A DNA stretch of 64,000 nucleotides from assembly GCA_021186555.1 (NCBI GenBank), contig JAJKFL010000011.1:30863611-30927610 (forward strand). The letters are read 5' to 3'. Source of the DNA: Reticulitermes speratus (taxonomy: Eukaryota > Arthropoda > Insecta > Blattodea > Rhinotermitidae). This document shows, in pieces, positions 54,901 through 64,000 of the stretch (the first letter of the stretch is position 1; every line of letters begins with the position of its first letter). Made by a program: the position numbers and the translations under genes. Below the pieces are notes generated by a model. That model did not search any database and was not told where the DNA came from. It saw nothing but the letters and a program-made list of their open reading frames with translations.

Positions 54901-56796
54901 TTAGCTATCTTTATATTGTAGTAGCTAGGGGTTCACTGGCTCACTGCATGACGTGCTGCTGTGTTGACGTACAGAGGCCAGGCAGAAGTGGTCTAGTAAT
55001 TACTTCAAGTGCTTTCACACGTAATCTTGCATGTGCTGACAGATGGAAATCATGACTCTGCAACCAGTTCTACAAACAACAATTGCACCCTATGTGGGAT
55101 GTTTTGGTGCAAGTAGAACATAACCAAAAGGGAGCAGTGTCATTTTTAATGTACTTACACAAGAAACAAAATGAGAGAGGATATAGTAACATGTTCAGTA
55201 TTTTAATATAATTGGCCTTTGAACTACAGAGGTCAAGGAAACATTTCAACATCTACTGCTAGCACCAGTAGAACTACTTTGTATGTTTAAAGTTTTCCCT
55301 ATAACAGGCAATGAAGGCCCAAAGGGGGAGTAGAGGTATAGCTCTACTCATTCTTGACCCCGGCACTAGTTGGGGGTGGGTGGTCAGCACCACGCCCTGG
55401 CCGCTTTACCCCCGGGAAAGACCCAGTACCCATTGTATAGGAGGCTGGGTAGGCCCCAGGGCCGGTCTAGACGTATGCGAAAAATCTCGCCCCCACCGGG
55501 ATTCAATCCCCGGACCGTCCAGCCCATAGTGAGTCGCTATACTTTGTATGTACTTTACATTATTATATGTCACATATATGCACAAGTCTTCACCAATCAG
55601 TCTTAAAACACTGCATCAGCACTTCTAGTTACTATTAAACTAGCTTCATTAGTACTGGACACAGTCATTGCCTATCACTCTTTAATGACAGTAAATCCAC
55701 ACCCAAAGAGTAGACTACAAACTTCAGGGCAGCATAGATTAACCACTGGCTGCTTGTCTGTTGTGTCTCTGCCACTGCTTCAGGAATACTAAAATATTCA
55801 TATTAATTTTATTATACATACTCATGAAGGGATCTAAACACATGCTTAATTCCCTCTATGTATAATTAAAGATCACCTCCTCACTGTTGCTGCCTAATAC
55901 AACTTCTGTGCTTTTATGGTATTTGTTTTCACCTAGTAAATTATTATCAGCAGCTGAGACCAGACGGTGATGTCTCATTCAATTTAAATCCCTCATGGTC
56001 CTCTTGGACCCCTCCAATGGTGCATTCTAAAGCATTGCTATACCTCGTGCAAAATTAATTTCACTCACACACTTATAACTTTTGTATGAATAATAAAAGC
56101 TTCGAAATGATGAAAATCGGGCTTACTTCATTTTTCTGTTTTGACTACCCATACAAAAACTGTACAGGACAATATGCATATTTATGTTCAATGCACTGTC
56201 CAAAAACCCAGATCATGTAGCAGCTTATTTCACATATATATATTCCTTTCATCACCCATACAATACATGTACAGGAGAACTGGTGAATTTACGTTCACTG
56301 CGCTATATGCCTGGTCACACAGCCTAAGAATGTTATATACTTCATGATTATGTCATATGAACATATCAACATAAATGACTAATAAAAAATATTGACATAT
56401 CTGTTGACACGAATTTCGTTATATTATTACAAGTCAAGATATAAATTTCTACAAACTACTGATGCAATTTTCATCTCTCAGTACATCCCTTCTCATTTAA
56501 TTATATACGTGTGTAGTAATTTACCTTTAACTGAAACCAAAGTTTCATCAATTGAAAGTACCTGAAACAGAGAACACAAACTTTACTGTTGATGCAGACT
56601 TGTTTACATAAAGCACGTGAAAATACAATAACAATCAAACTTGAAAATCCGATGTGACAATCCGTACGTCCTAACCTTAAAACTTACTGAATTCACACAT
56701 TAAAAAAAGCAAAAAAAGAACTTACTGTTTAGAACTTTCTCCTAAGGCGGCTTCCAACTTCTTACGAGCATTGTTTAAATCGTCACAGCCGGACAT
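48835..56796 (-). CDS. TADA1: TADA1 (transcriptional adapter 1, SAGA complex), six exons, 3' exon missing
   Basis: Six spliced exons (56726-56796, 56525-56561, 53855-54112, 52637-52837, 50951-51099, 48835-48997) have matching phases and GT/AG borders. They give 293 codons of a protein that is about 335 residues in man. TADA1 (Ada1) is a core, histone-fold subunit of the SAGA histone acetyltransferase and coactivator complex. Family landmarks in order: the N-terminal K-K-L-E-A-A-L-G-E helix, KLWF, SKEEFD-like STKEEFDIESRKLMT, HNEFLL, a basic low-complexity stretch (residues about 80-120), GLDGAEESAAELLVVAVQ, the RRKGYKVREGHFLYAVG block, and AYQVLEALQ. The last exon, expected to encode about 40 residues including an HTVYALN-like segment, is not convincingly present below 48.8 kb. 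The gene lies 0.88 kb downstream of the DNA2 stop on the same strand. RTE, SINE and MITE insertions fill its introns. Confidence 0.9.
49071..49241. mobile_element. TTAA-type MITE in TADA1 intron
   Basis: Ends ATAA-CCCTTTGGTGCCAAACG and TAGTGCCAAAGGG-TTAA, 171 bp, same family as 18240-18383; the left TTAA has one mutation. Confidence 0.72.
49262..49470 (-). mobile_element. tRNA-derived SINE in TADA1 intron
   Basis: Minus-strand copy: GGAGTGGAGGTATAGTTCC, GCCCTGGCTACTTTTACTCC, CATGAGGCTGGGTAGGCCCC. Confidence 0.6.
50049..50400. mobile_element. TTAA-flanked element containing a 114-bp tandem duplication
   Basis: TTAA-CCTTTTAAAGCCCAGTGG at 50049 and CCTTAAAAGG-TTAA ending at 50400 form short inverted repeats with TTAA borders. 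The interior is two near-identical 114-bp units. Confidence 0.6.
50127..50354. repeat. Tandem duplication, 2 x 114 bp
   Basis: Units 50127-50240 and 50241-50354 (TGTATTTATGTGTTTTGTGT..., GGATCTCAGAACAAACAGCG...) differ at only a few positions. Confidence 0.85.
50465..50600 (+). repeat. Dispersed SINE-like repeat fragment in TADA1 intron
   Basis: TTTGTGTCTTCTGGGACATG, ATACTGTCCAGTTTG, GACAGCAGGTTCTTGTGC. Confidence 0.4.
50951..51099 (-). CDS. TADA1: TADA1 exon 5
   Basis: 149 bases, acceptor ATCTAG, donor GTAAAT, phase 0 to 2. It encodes HFLKNVLTAILVRRKGYKVR, EGHFLYAVG and PWLCNTV, matching HLKDILTSVVSRRKAYRLRD of vertebrate TADA1. Confidence 0.88.
51165..51645 (+). mobile_element. RTE-type LINE relic in TADA1 intron
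   Basis: Plus-strand remnant of the same family: GTGTGGAAGTTGGTCTCTCA, AGGAGGCATCAGAAACCAAC, GGGAGGATAATATTAAACAG, AAATTTCTTGACTAGACAAG and CTCTGCTCCATAAAGTTAGC. No frame is left. Confidence 0.65.
52637..52837 (-). CDS. TADA1: TADA1 exon 4
   Basis: 201 bases, phase 0/0, acceptor TTGCAG, donor GTATGA. It encodes the segment with LPDLSLIFGRMMLSAWEIGL followed by DGAEESAAELLVVAVQ. This corresponds to [20 protein letters not shown] of vertebrate TADA1, the start of the histone-fold region. Confidence 0.88.
53855..54112 (-). CDS. TADA1: TADA1 exon 3
   Basis: 258 bases, phase 0 at both ends, acceptor GTGTAG, donor GTACTC. It encodes STKEEFDIESRKLM, then HNEFLLCLFNKCQ, then a Ser-rich and Lys/Arg-rich tail that probably carries a nuclear localisation signal (KRAKVKRRNR). 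Confidence 0.88.
54260..54775 (-). mobile_element. RTE-type LINE relic in TADA1 intron
   Basis: Minus-strand remnant just upstream of TADA1 exon 3. Landmarks in order: AAGAAATTCCCTGCCTTTTG, CCCATTTTAATACTACCTTC, CATGTGTGCTACATGCC, TGATCACTTTATAATGTCTG, CATGAGAGACATTTCATACC. Strongly decayed. Confidence 0.65.
55310..55537 (-). mobile_element. tRNA-derived SINE, nearly full
   Basis: Reverse complement of the 29.6-kb SINE, with the B-box as GGGGATTGAATCCC. Its forward reading gives the SINE-derived pseudo-peptide [11 protein letters not shown], which should not be taken as a gene. Confidence 0.75.
56525..56561 (-). CDS. TADA1: TADA1 exon 2 (37-nt micro-exon)
   Basis: A 37-base exon preceded by TTTCAG and followed by GTAAAT. 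It completes a Gln codon and encodes YFQLMKLWFQLK, matching YWANLKLWFKQK of vertebrate TADA1. It is too short to appear as an open frame and was found from splice sites plus family similarity. Confidence 0.85.
56726..56796 (-). CDS. TADA1: TADA1 exon 1 (start codon)
   Basis: Starts with ATG at 56796 and encodes M-S-G-C-D-D-L-N-N-A-R-K-K-L-E-A-A-L-G-E-S plus two more residues. It ends in phase 2 before GTAAGT. The helix matches the start of animal TADA1 (AAKKNLSEALG). Confidence 0.88.
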
Positions 56797-57274
56797 CGTT
56801 CCATTAATCAAAGTATTTCGTAAAAAGGAACGAATAATTCTCTAAAGTATACGGCAGAATTCAAACTACAATTCAGCGCTAACCGTGGCGACAGTTAGCA
56901 CTGCAGTTCAATGTTGCCAATATTAACAATTTTAAATTCTCTGTAATATTTTGCAATGACAATACACCGCATAGACGGCATCATTGGAAATACATTTACT
57001 ACCACAAGAGTGCAGCCCAATCAACAAACTACATTATTTACAACACAAAATCACATGTAAAGATTCCGTTTAACGTGTTAAAAGAGACAGTGATTATTTT
57101 ACGAAACATAAGGAAAATTACGAACTTATACTTTTCGATATTCACCTCAGCTCCTAATTTCCCTGTGGTTATAGAAAATTTGTGGCCTATTAGATACTGG
57201 ATACAATTTCAATCAGTTAATTATAGAACTGGAAAAAAAAAAAAAAAAATCAGTTGTATGGAGTGATCACTTAC

Positions 57275-57406
57275 CGTGCGGGTACTTCTACATGAAGAGA
57301 TGTACCCAACATACTGATCCAAAATTCTCACAGAAGAAATGTGAAAACCATCAGAATTTCCAAAATTAAGCGCATACGATAGAAAATCTTTACATGGAAC
57401 TTGCAT
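57275..57406 (-). CDS. Putative unidentified exon between DNA2 and TADA1
   Basis: A 44-codon open stretch from ATG at 57406 (MQVPCKDFLSYALNF, then FHISSVRILDQYVGYISS) to a strong donor CG|GTAAGT, leaving in phase 0. An AG after a T-rich stretch lies one base before the ATG, so it could be an internal as well as a first coding exon. No continuation was found between here and the TADA1 start 480 bases downstream. I recognise no family. The SVRILDQYVGY core loosely recalls OB-fold proteins, but that is only an impression. It could belong to a small gene nested with TADA1 or to an alternative DNA2 3' end. Confidence 0.4.
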
Positions 57407-57678
57407 ACTAATGAAAAATTAATATACAAATAAGACATGCAAAAAAGTTGTATTTCACACAGTATACAATAGAATAGCAGGCAGTGTTCTGAAACAGAAG
57501 CATATTAATTACCAAATAAAGTAAAACAAGACTAGATGAAACAAACTGTTCACATTTAATTTAAACTTTGTATCAAAATTCACATCTGCAAAACACAATT
57601 AGAAAAATACAAAACTGGTAATACATTATTGCAAAATAGAGCTTGGATTCTTTCTTAGCATGCACCTTTCAAATATAT

Positions 57679-57912
57679 TCATAAAAGGCACATATCATCA
57701 GTGGATATCATGTTTCTCATTAATTGATCCCATTCAAAATTTCTGCTGCCATCTGACAGTACAATTACTTGTTCTGCTGACAAACAGTCAAAAAGGCATT
57801 GAAAAGGTTGATATCTGTGTAAATATCTCATATCTCCGATAATAAGCAATTTATGCTTTGCTCGTGTAATTGCCACCGTAAGTCTTCTTTTATCTTCAAG
57901 AATTTCATTTTC
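57679..57912 (-). CDS. DNA2: DNA2 terminal exon with helicase motif VI and stop
   Basis: Acceptor TTTCAG at 57913-57915. It encodes DKRRLTVAITRAKHKLLIIG (motif VI with the arginine finger), then LFDCLSAEQVIVL, and ends at a TGA. An ATTAAA (57555-57560) downstream may be the poly(A) signal. Confidence 0.92.
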   Translation of the reverse strand, partial: ENEILEDKRRLTVAITRAKHKLLIIGDMRYLHRYQPFQCLFDCLSAEQVIVLSDGSRNFEWDQLMRNMISTDDMCLL

Positions 57913-60900
57913 CTGAAATAAAACATTAGTGTTTAGTTATTAACACTATCAAAATAAATGATGCAAGCCCAAAAACTTCACTGATTAAAGTTCACATGTT
58001 TGTCCTATGTCCAAAGAGAACAAAAACCTAAGACATAATTTCAGAAGGAACTTTTGAAATACCTTATTTTTGGCAAGCAATGATTTTGTGGATGCAGAGG
58101 TAATATTTTCAGTCTTTGTACAGGAGAAGATAATAACATCCTTGTCACGGCCTTGATACTGATCAACCGTGTTCACTTCCACATCTTCGTCAATGTTACT
58201 GGCAACCATTTTCCGCAGAAGTGCCACTTGGGCACGAAATGGTGCAATCACACCTATACTGCTGCCTTTTACACCACCCTGTAAGGTTAATCACTCTACA
58301 ATGTAGGCACACCAAACTGCGTATGCACTCACACAGATTATTGTGAAACAAACAAACAAACAAAAAGGGGAAATGTATAGTACACATGGCTGCCATTTTC
58401 TTACCATCTGTGGCACGGACTGCAGAAGTACAGAAGTGGTGTTGTTTCTAATGTCACAACCTTCATACAACATTTTAAGAAAATCTGTCAACAGTTTAAA
58501 AATCAAGCCCATTATGACATATCTATTATACCATGTGTGAAGAGTGGGCAGACATCTACTAATACTACTACTACTCAATTAGGCAATGGCCACATCCTTC
58601 CAAATCATTTCCAATTCATCATTCCTGAATCATCCTACCACTTGATGCTATACATCCTTGCAGCATCATAAAATAAACTATGTTAAAAACTACCAGAAGC
58701 AGGACCTGAAGTTTCGCTTAAGTTTGTTGTTTCTTCAGAGGTTGGTACTGAATTAATGCAAGTCACCAATGAAAACAGTTGGTCGTTTGGTATCTATGTT
58801 GCTTAGTGATGGTACGTCAACCGTAGAAGTTAGTTATAAACGAGACAAAACACTGATCATGAAGGTTTGTGATGGAAGGCGATTTTGTAAGATACAGTCA
58901 CGGCCATATGAAAATATCATATAGCATTTCTTGGGATGAAGTGAGACAAAATACAAAATCTGAATGAAGACAGCCGGTGCTACAGCTCAGACTTGAACCA
59001 CTACTTGCCGAATACAAGTCGGATACACTTCAACTTGAGTAACTTGTCTGGTAGTGAGCACACACACTTGTAAGAACAGTTTCTTCACTGTATGCTTACA
59101 TTCATAAATGCTGTTCCCACTTTTCATCACAAGATTTCATGATTAATAAAAACATTTATAAAAATGACCCATCACAGTTTACATTACTTTATAAATTTGA
59201 CATATACTCCCTGTATTATTCTTACAAGTTATTACAGTAACCAACAAATGTACATCATACAATTTTATATGCTATGTATGTACGATTTTCATTTGTCTTA
59301 TGTGCATTTGTTGGTTACTACAATTACTTACATTACTTTATGTTTGAAACATTCTTTATGAAATAATGTGCAGTTTCATTACTGTATGCTCACCTTCATC
59401 ATTACTACTATAATATGCTGAATAAGAGCTGCCTCACATAAGTTTGTGCATCCCCTCTCTTCGCTGCTCATTTCTTTAATCACTTTGCTGAGTTCTCTGC
59501 AAGTGAGTCCATCATTACTTTCTATACTGGTTTCCTGTCTTTCTTCATTACTTTCACTCACTAAGTTGTGACTGAGACTGACTGATGTTGACATGTCTTC
59601 ATACTTCCTCCAAACTGGGCCAGTATCCAAGATGAGAACTGAGTCACTCATGGCAGCTGACAACACTGGACAGAGCCATATCTCTGACTCCAACTCCTTT
59701 GTCACCATCTGAATATGAAGAAAGCTTAGGATGACATATTTCTGCAAATTACACATCTCATTCTAAACATGTAAACACTGCTTGAAGAATTTGTATGTGT
59801 TCATTCCTTTAATAAGATTTCAGTTATGTAATGATGGGGTATCAATTGGAAAAATAGGTTGAAAGGACAGAAGATGAAGAAACTGAACTGGCTCAGGATT
59901 ATGTCCAATGGTGGACTTTAATATTATCAATGTATGCATTAACAGTTTTTCATCTTTCCCACAATTATATTTTTTTACACAATAATAATAAAATTGCTTA
60001 TCTTTAATAGATAGTACGAGATATGGGAATGATTGTATTAATATACGTGTTGAATATTAAACACCTTTTCTTTTCCCTATTAGGTAGCTATACCCGCTAT
60101 ACTGTAAATTGTATACTACTTAAGATCGTATTGTTTGTATAGATCACCAAGGACAATCAATGATATGTCAAGTAGACATGTATTTGAAATCAATCTCATA
60201 TTAATATATAAATACGCACAAGGCATGAAGAACACAGCCGAACTCATAAATCCCCAACAAGGAAGAAAATAAAAGAAAAAGAAAAGAAGAAGAAAAAAAC
60301 TAGTTGAAAGAAATTTCCTGGCAGACAGAAAATTCAATGTTGAGCCTGATTAAAGGGCTATCATGATAGGATAAAAAATGTAGAATCAAATTCTACCTTC
60401 ATTACACCCAACAGAATCAAACTGTCACCACAAGCATCAAAAGCCAGTGTGCACCACACACCAAGATGTAAAAAAACAAACCTTAACCTAGAAAAGTAAG
60501 GTAAATCAAGCTAATGGGTTCATGCACGGTGAACACAACGTAAAATCAATGTATGCATATTCAGGTGTACATTACACTGCAAGTCACTAAGGCAAAGTGT
60601 AACACTGAAACTTACTTCACTTTCCCACTGACTGCACACAGCTATCGTAGTCTAACAGTGGTTTCCTCTGTCAGATATTTGTTACTTATGATTCTGAATG
60701 TTACTTACATGGAGGGTTGGCAGCTGCAATGTTGCATTCAACACCTGTTCGTTGCCACACTTCAACTGACCATTATATGTGAGGGCATTAGCAACATTAG
60801 TGATGGCTTCATTCATACGATACTGAACATCAAGACATACTGTTGCATCAGGGCAATCAAGCCTTGCAAACAGACTCTCAGACATGCCCATCTCTCTGGA

Positions 60901-62654
60901 AAAAGAAGAAACTCAAATGACAGTAATGTGAAAGACTATCGCATACACAGCTTACAGTATTATACGTCATTATCGTTGCTGTGCTGTGGATGGGATGTTC
61001 TGATTACTTTGCAGCTGTGTTCGTTGTTTGCTGTAGTACGCTAAAGCATCATAAATGAATTGGCAGTAACTGAGTTGCAGGAATATATTCAGAATTAAAT
61101 GACTCGGTTGTATTTGGCTTCTACAGATAAATCATCCTTTAGCCCAGTAAATCCCAAAATTTTATCTGAACTTTTAACATCTATTAGGATGACACTGCTT
61201 CCCCCCCCAACCCTGAAGTGTGCTTCTGGCAGTAATGGGAAGGAATGACTTAAATACACATTTACAGTATCAGCTTCAGCCAGCGAGGGTGGCTTGCCTC
61301 TAACTGTTAAAACACCGATGTTCTCATTATGAGAACGCACGTAAAAAAAAAAACCCTAGAATTTCATTTAATATATTTAGGCAACAAGGAAATTTACTGG
61401 ATTTTAAAGACATACTGCATAATGTCTGTTTTATTTTTCACAAAATATTATTTATTTCATAATTTTATCTTTTTCTGTTAAAATAATATGTTTTTCATAA
61501 ATCATGCATTAAAATTTAAATGACTACCCCAGACAGATAAAGACTAATGATGAGTGGACAATTTCATGCTTATTTCATGGATACTTTAAGGTCTTACTCC
61601 AGCACTTGCCTAGAGGAATTGAGAAAAAACCACCAACAGCTTGACTAGCGAACTACCTTCCAATGTTAGGGTCTTCCTTAAAAGGGAGATAGTTGATCAG
61701 CTGGCAAATACTTAAATTGGACCCCAACTCAAGTCCACACCCTAAGTTCTCTAAATTACATTTTAATATTATCCTCATATTTGTGCTTAAATTTTTCAAT
61801 GGACATTTTTTCTTGAGGTATTCTGACCAAAAATTCTATGTTTCGCATAGCCCCAATGTATGCTACATGTCCCACACATCTTGCCTAAATCAGAACTCTG
61901 ACAATTAAAAAAACGTGAGGCCCTTTGTGACGATTCATAATGTGCCTCGTAAAACTTCTATCAGGATAACATGTCTTCAAGACTGAGAATTGAACTGGGA
62001 CCTCCACAGTATGAAACAGAAAAGAGAATATAAAGTTTTTAGGTTTTCATGGCCGGTCTTCCGCATTATTACATAGTGTAGGAATCTTTAGAGTGACTGA
62101 TTAAGCTGACGTGGATGCTGAAAAGGGCTGTTTATTACCATAGTCACGTCACTTGAAACTCTCAATTCCTACTGGCTTGCCACAAGACCTATCCCCACTT
62201 CCCCGTCTATTGCTCTGAATGGCCACAATCCTTGCAACCTTCCTATATAATCGACCCACTTCTTCCGCCCAATCACTTCAGCATCCACCTGTAAGTAATT
62301 CATTCAACTGGTAGATGGAGGCAGCATGTTCCTCTGAAGTGATGGAACAAACTTATGATACGACATGGTGCAATAATACAGAAGTAATGTGAATGACTAT
62401 ATGGTGAGACTTGCTAGCAAGACCAGTTCCATTACTGCACTGTGTGTAATAGGTACACACCTTGCTGTCTTGCTCCTAATAAAAGGAGGCAGCTGTTCTG
62501 GATCTCCGATGAGTACAAACTTCTTGGCACAGAAGAGGGAACGCAGCACTGCGACTTGTAGCACTTGAGTACTCTCATCTACTACGCATACATCAAAAGT
62601 GCGCTGAGAAAACAGAGGGTGACCCGCACCTAAGCATGTGGTGCCAACCACAGG
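57679..62654 (-). CDS. DNA2: DNA2 helicase/nuclease, C-terminal five exons (5' part outside window)
   Basis: Five exons (62461-62654, 60709-60895, 59394-59708, 58063-58278, 57679-57912) splice in phase into the C-terminal superfamily 1 helicase half of DNA2. This enzyme trims long Okazaki flaps and resects DNA ends in the nucleus, and also acts in mitochondria. Visible motifs: helicase II as VVDESTQ (DEASQ in man), III as GDPEQLPP, then GMSESLF and VQYRMN, IV region VIAPFRAQV, V as VNTVDQYQGRDKDVIIFS, and VI as VAITRAKHKLL. Walker A and the RecB-like nuclease must lie past 64 kb. The third exon is longer than in vertebrates and carries a Ser/Glu-rich insert. A CR1-like LINE sits antisense in the intron upstream of 62654. 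The identification is secure. Confidence 0.94.
58063..58278 (-). CDS. DNA2: DNA2 exon with helicase motif V
   Basis: 216 bases, phase 0/0, acceptor TTACAG, donor GTATTT. It encodes IGVIAPFRAQVALLRKM and EVNTVDQYQGRDKDVIIFS (motif V). Confidence 0.92.
59394..59708 (-). CDS. DNA2: DNA2 exon, variable helicase insert
   Basis: 315 bases, phase 0/0, acceptor ATTCAG, donor GTGAGC. WLCPVLSAAMSDSVLILDTG aligns with WLMGVFEPNNPVCFLNTD, and NLCEAALIQHIIVVMM with NVTEAKLIVFLTSIFV. Between them is a Ser/Glu-rich stretch longer than in vertebrates. Confidence 0.85.
60709..60895 (-). CDS. DNA2: DNA2 exon with GMSESLF and QYRMN
   Basis: Acceptor TTCCAG, donor GTAAGT, enters in phase 2 and leaves in phase 0. 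It encodes GMSESLFARL, VCLDVQYRMNEAITNVAN and LTYNGQLKCGN, all close to vertebrate DNA2. Confidence 0.92.
61620..61905 (-). mobile_element. RTE-type LINE relic in DNA2 intron
   Basis: Minus-strand, short and very diverged: GATCAGCTGGCAAATAC, CATTTTAATATTATCCTCAT, CCCCAATGTATGCTACATGT, CCCACACATCTTGCC keep the family's spacing. Confidence 0.45.
62461..62654 (-). CDS. DNA2: DNA2 exon with helicase motifs II and III
   Basis: Acceptor TTGCAG, donor GTGTGT, ends in phase 2. It encodes VVGTTCLGAGHPLF (VVATTCMGINHPIF in man), DVCVVDEST (motif II, Mg-ATP binding) and LIGDPEQLPP (motif III). Confidence 0.92.
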
Positions 62655-62911
62655 CTGCAACAATTTGAATCAAATCAATAATATTCTCAATGATGACCGA
62701 ATTGGTCAGATTCTGTACAAAACTGTCGGGTTGCGAAGGTTGTTGTGGGTAGACGTGTTTGTGGTGAGCTCCTGAGTAAGGATAGACTATGGGTTGCTAC
62801 CTGGAAGACTATCGGGCGAGAGTGGGTACCTGGGCCGGGAGGTGCACGTGGCGTGGCGTGCCTAGGCGTGGTGACGCTAACCGAGATACTGGACATTGCT
62901 TGGGATTGACG

Positions 62912-63796
62912 ATGCTGAGTTCAATGGTTTTAGCTGTTTTATTAGTGATAGGTGGAGTGGAACGAAATCCCGGTCCTGTTGTGGAAGGAGGTAACACTGT
63001 GCAACTTTTATGTACTGGTTGTGGCAGGAATCTAAGGTCGGGAATCCAATGTGAATTATGTGGACGTTGGTATCATTACAGTTGTGGTAATGTGAAGGCT
63101 CAAGCGGCTGAGAGAGGGAAGTGGAGCTGTGATAAGTGTAGGAGTGAAAGGATTCGAATGTTGGAGGAAGAATTGCATAACGCTCTGCGACAAATTGATG
63201 AACTGAAGTCTAGGAACAGGAAGCTTGAAGAAAAGTTACTACGGGCTGGAGCTGGGAAGAGGGACATAGTGCCGACTGAGCAAAAGGCTGCAAAGTGCAT
63301 GGTGGTGGGCGATTCAGTGGTGCGTAATGTTGGAACAGAAAATACAGATATGATGGTGGAGTGTTTTCCGGGGATTAAAACTGAACAGCTACGCAGAGTG
63401 ATAGAAAAGAGGGATCTAGGTTGTCCAGAAACTGTTATTATTCACGTAGGTACAAATGACTTGAAAACAACGCGAAATCTGGATTTAGTAATGGGAGAAG
63501 TGTATACGCTTATGGCTAAGGTTAAGGATAAATGTCCGAACTGCAGACTTGTCCTGAGTGGAGTGCTGCGACGTAGAGATGTGTCATGGCGGCGTATTGA
63601 TGCTCTTAATGATAGATTCGACTGGATAGCAAACGCCCTCGGAATTACATTTGTTGATCCGAACAGCTGGATACAGGATGGGGATTTTGCTGGAGATGGG
63701 CTGCATCTGAACGGAAGAGGAAAGAAACGACTGGGACAACTGTATGCTAGGGTTAGTGGACTTGATGGTGGAGGATCTTCACGGAGGAAGGAATGA
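62912..63796 (+). CDS. CR1-like LINE ORF1 protein: 2A-like signal, PHD finger, coiled coil, SGNH esterase
   Basis: I take the ATG at 62912 as the start, because it opens a hydrophobic leader (MLSSMVLAVLLVI); the frame is open from 62789 but the extra 41 residues look like 5' UTR. Numbering from 62789: residues 55-63 are GGVERNPGP, a 2A-like ribosome-skipping motif lacking the usual Asp. Residues 75-117 are a C4HC3 PHD finger (C75, C78, C88, C91, H96, C99, C114, C117). Residues 123-152 form a Leu/Glu-rich coiled coil. Residues 170-318 are an SGNH/GDSL hydrolase with GDS (174-176), GTND (221-224) and DGLH (303-306), which supply the Ser, Gly/Asn and Asp-His catalytic residues. PHD plus esterase is the known ORF1 plan of CR1 elements. 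The product should bind the element RNA in ribonucleoprotein particles; the esterase role is unsettled. Confidence 0.88.
   Translation: MLSSMVLAVLLVIGGVERNPGPVVEGGNTVQLLCTGCGRNLRSGIQCELCGRWYHYSCGNVKAQAAERGKWSCDKCRSERIRMLEEELHNALRQIDELKSRNRKLEEKLLRAGAGKRDIVPTEQKAAKCMVVGDSVVRNVGTENTDMMVECFPGIKTEQLRRVIEKRDLGCPETVIIHVGTNDLKTTRNLDLVMGEVYTLMAKVKDKCPNCRLVLSGVLRRRDVSWRRIDALNDRFDWIANALGITFVDPNSWIQDGDFAGDGLHLNGRGKKRLGQLYARVSGLDGGGSSRRKE
62951..62977 (+). other. 2A-like ribosome-skipping motif in LINE ORF1
   Basis: Encodes GGVERNPGP at the end of a hydrophobic leader. The canonical form is (G)D-V/I-E-x-N-P-G-P; here the Asp is Gly. 2A-like motifs at the N-terminus of ORF1 are known in several CR1/L2-type retrotransposons. 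In those, skipping leaves a leader peptide apart from the ORF1 body, and non-skipped product can enter the secretory route. Confidence 0.65.
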
Positions 63797-64000
63797 CATA
63801 CTTCGGTGGATGGAACTTGCAGAACGAGGACAACCAGGGAAACGCGGCAACCATCAATTGAAAAACAGAAGACTTTACATGAAGAAAGGGGGACAGAGAC
63901 GAAAAAATGGGTGAGTAGGGAAACTGAAGCTAGGTCAGGGGTTGAATCTATAAGTACGGCATCTGCATATAGGGTTGAAGGTAAGTCGCTAGTGGTGCTA

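Larger units (their letters stand above)
62680..64000 (+). mobile_element. CR1-like non-LTR retrotransposon, 5' part, antisense in a DNA2 intron
   Basis: The 5' end of a LINE begins between the DNA2 exon border and about 62.75 kb and runs off the window. It starts GC-rich, has an intact ORF1, and continues after the ORF1 stop toward the expected endonuclease/reverse transcriptase ORF2, which is not in the window. The domain make-up of ORF1 places it in the CR1/L2 group. Having its 5' end and an open ORF1, this copy is younger than the other LINE relics here. Confidence 0.8.

Noticed and set aside
55311..55606. Plus-strand frames with [15 protein letters not shown] residues
   Set aside because: This is the familiar reading of a minus-strand tRNA-derived SINE.
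60553..61044. 163-codon plus frame
   Set aside because: It overlaps a DNA2 exon on the other strand and has no coding features of its own.
62687..63300. Minus-strand frames opposite the LINE ORF1
   Set aside because: Proline/serine-rich shadow frames with no splice link to DNA2.

Overview
This window reads as a large, repeat-rich insect genome. Blattodea (cockroach or termite) is the best fit. That is a judgement from the style of the LINE, SINE and MITE families and the insect-like introns, not from a database match. About one tenth of the window is recognisable host coding sequence with its short introns. The rest is AT-rich non-coding DNA packed with decayed transposable elements. All host genes found lie on the minus strand.

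Layout, low to high coordinate. 1-22 kb: CpG-poor, with SINE relics, two RTE-type LINE 3' ends (6.7 and 10.8 kb), one unidentified but convincing internal exon (8107-8211), TA- and TTAA-flanked MITEs, and inverted-repeat elements carrying hammerhead-ribozyme-like motifs (19.4 and 20.4-21.4 kb). 22.15-23.73 kb: a gene or decaying gene with two intact Brinker/pogo-type helix-turn-helix DNA-binding domains and a third, frame-broken one, headed by a CpG-rich upstream region. 24-34.5 kb: CpG-rich, apparently untranscribed DNA full of nested elements (a duplicated 0.4 kb segment, a 67-base poly-A run, two further hammerhead-bearing palindromes, mariner fragments, SINEs, hAT and TA-type MITEs). 37.1-38.1 kb: a 5'-truncated RTE copy that still has the YADD motif of reverse transcriptase. 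40.2-41.7 kb: intact, intronless TRMT6, the non-catalytic subunit of the tRNA m1A58 methyltransferase. 45.6-46.3 kb: an internally deleted pogo-like transposon with 28-bp terminal repeats. 48.8-56.8 kb: six exons of TADA1 (SAGA subunit), with the last exon not found. 57.3 kb: a lone exon of unknown identity. 57.7-62.65 kb: the last five exons of DNA2 (replication and repair helicase-nuclease), which continues beyond the window. 62.7-64.0 kb: antisense to DNA2, the 5' part of a young CR1-like LINE with an intact ORF1 (2A-like peptide, PHD finger, coiled coil, SGNH esterase).

The host genes share no pathway: tRNA modification, chromatin acetylation and DNA replication. The elements show a clear insertion history. 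A hammerhead palindrome sits inside a TA-flanked MITE with an 11-bp target duplication, another sits between mariner remnants with a 12-bp duplication, and a hAT MITE sits between the arms of an older palindrome. The most interesting items are the hammerhead inverted-repeat family, the 2A-like motif of the CR1 ORF1, and the tandem Brinker-domain gene. All calls come from reading the sequence; no similarity search was run.
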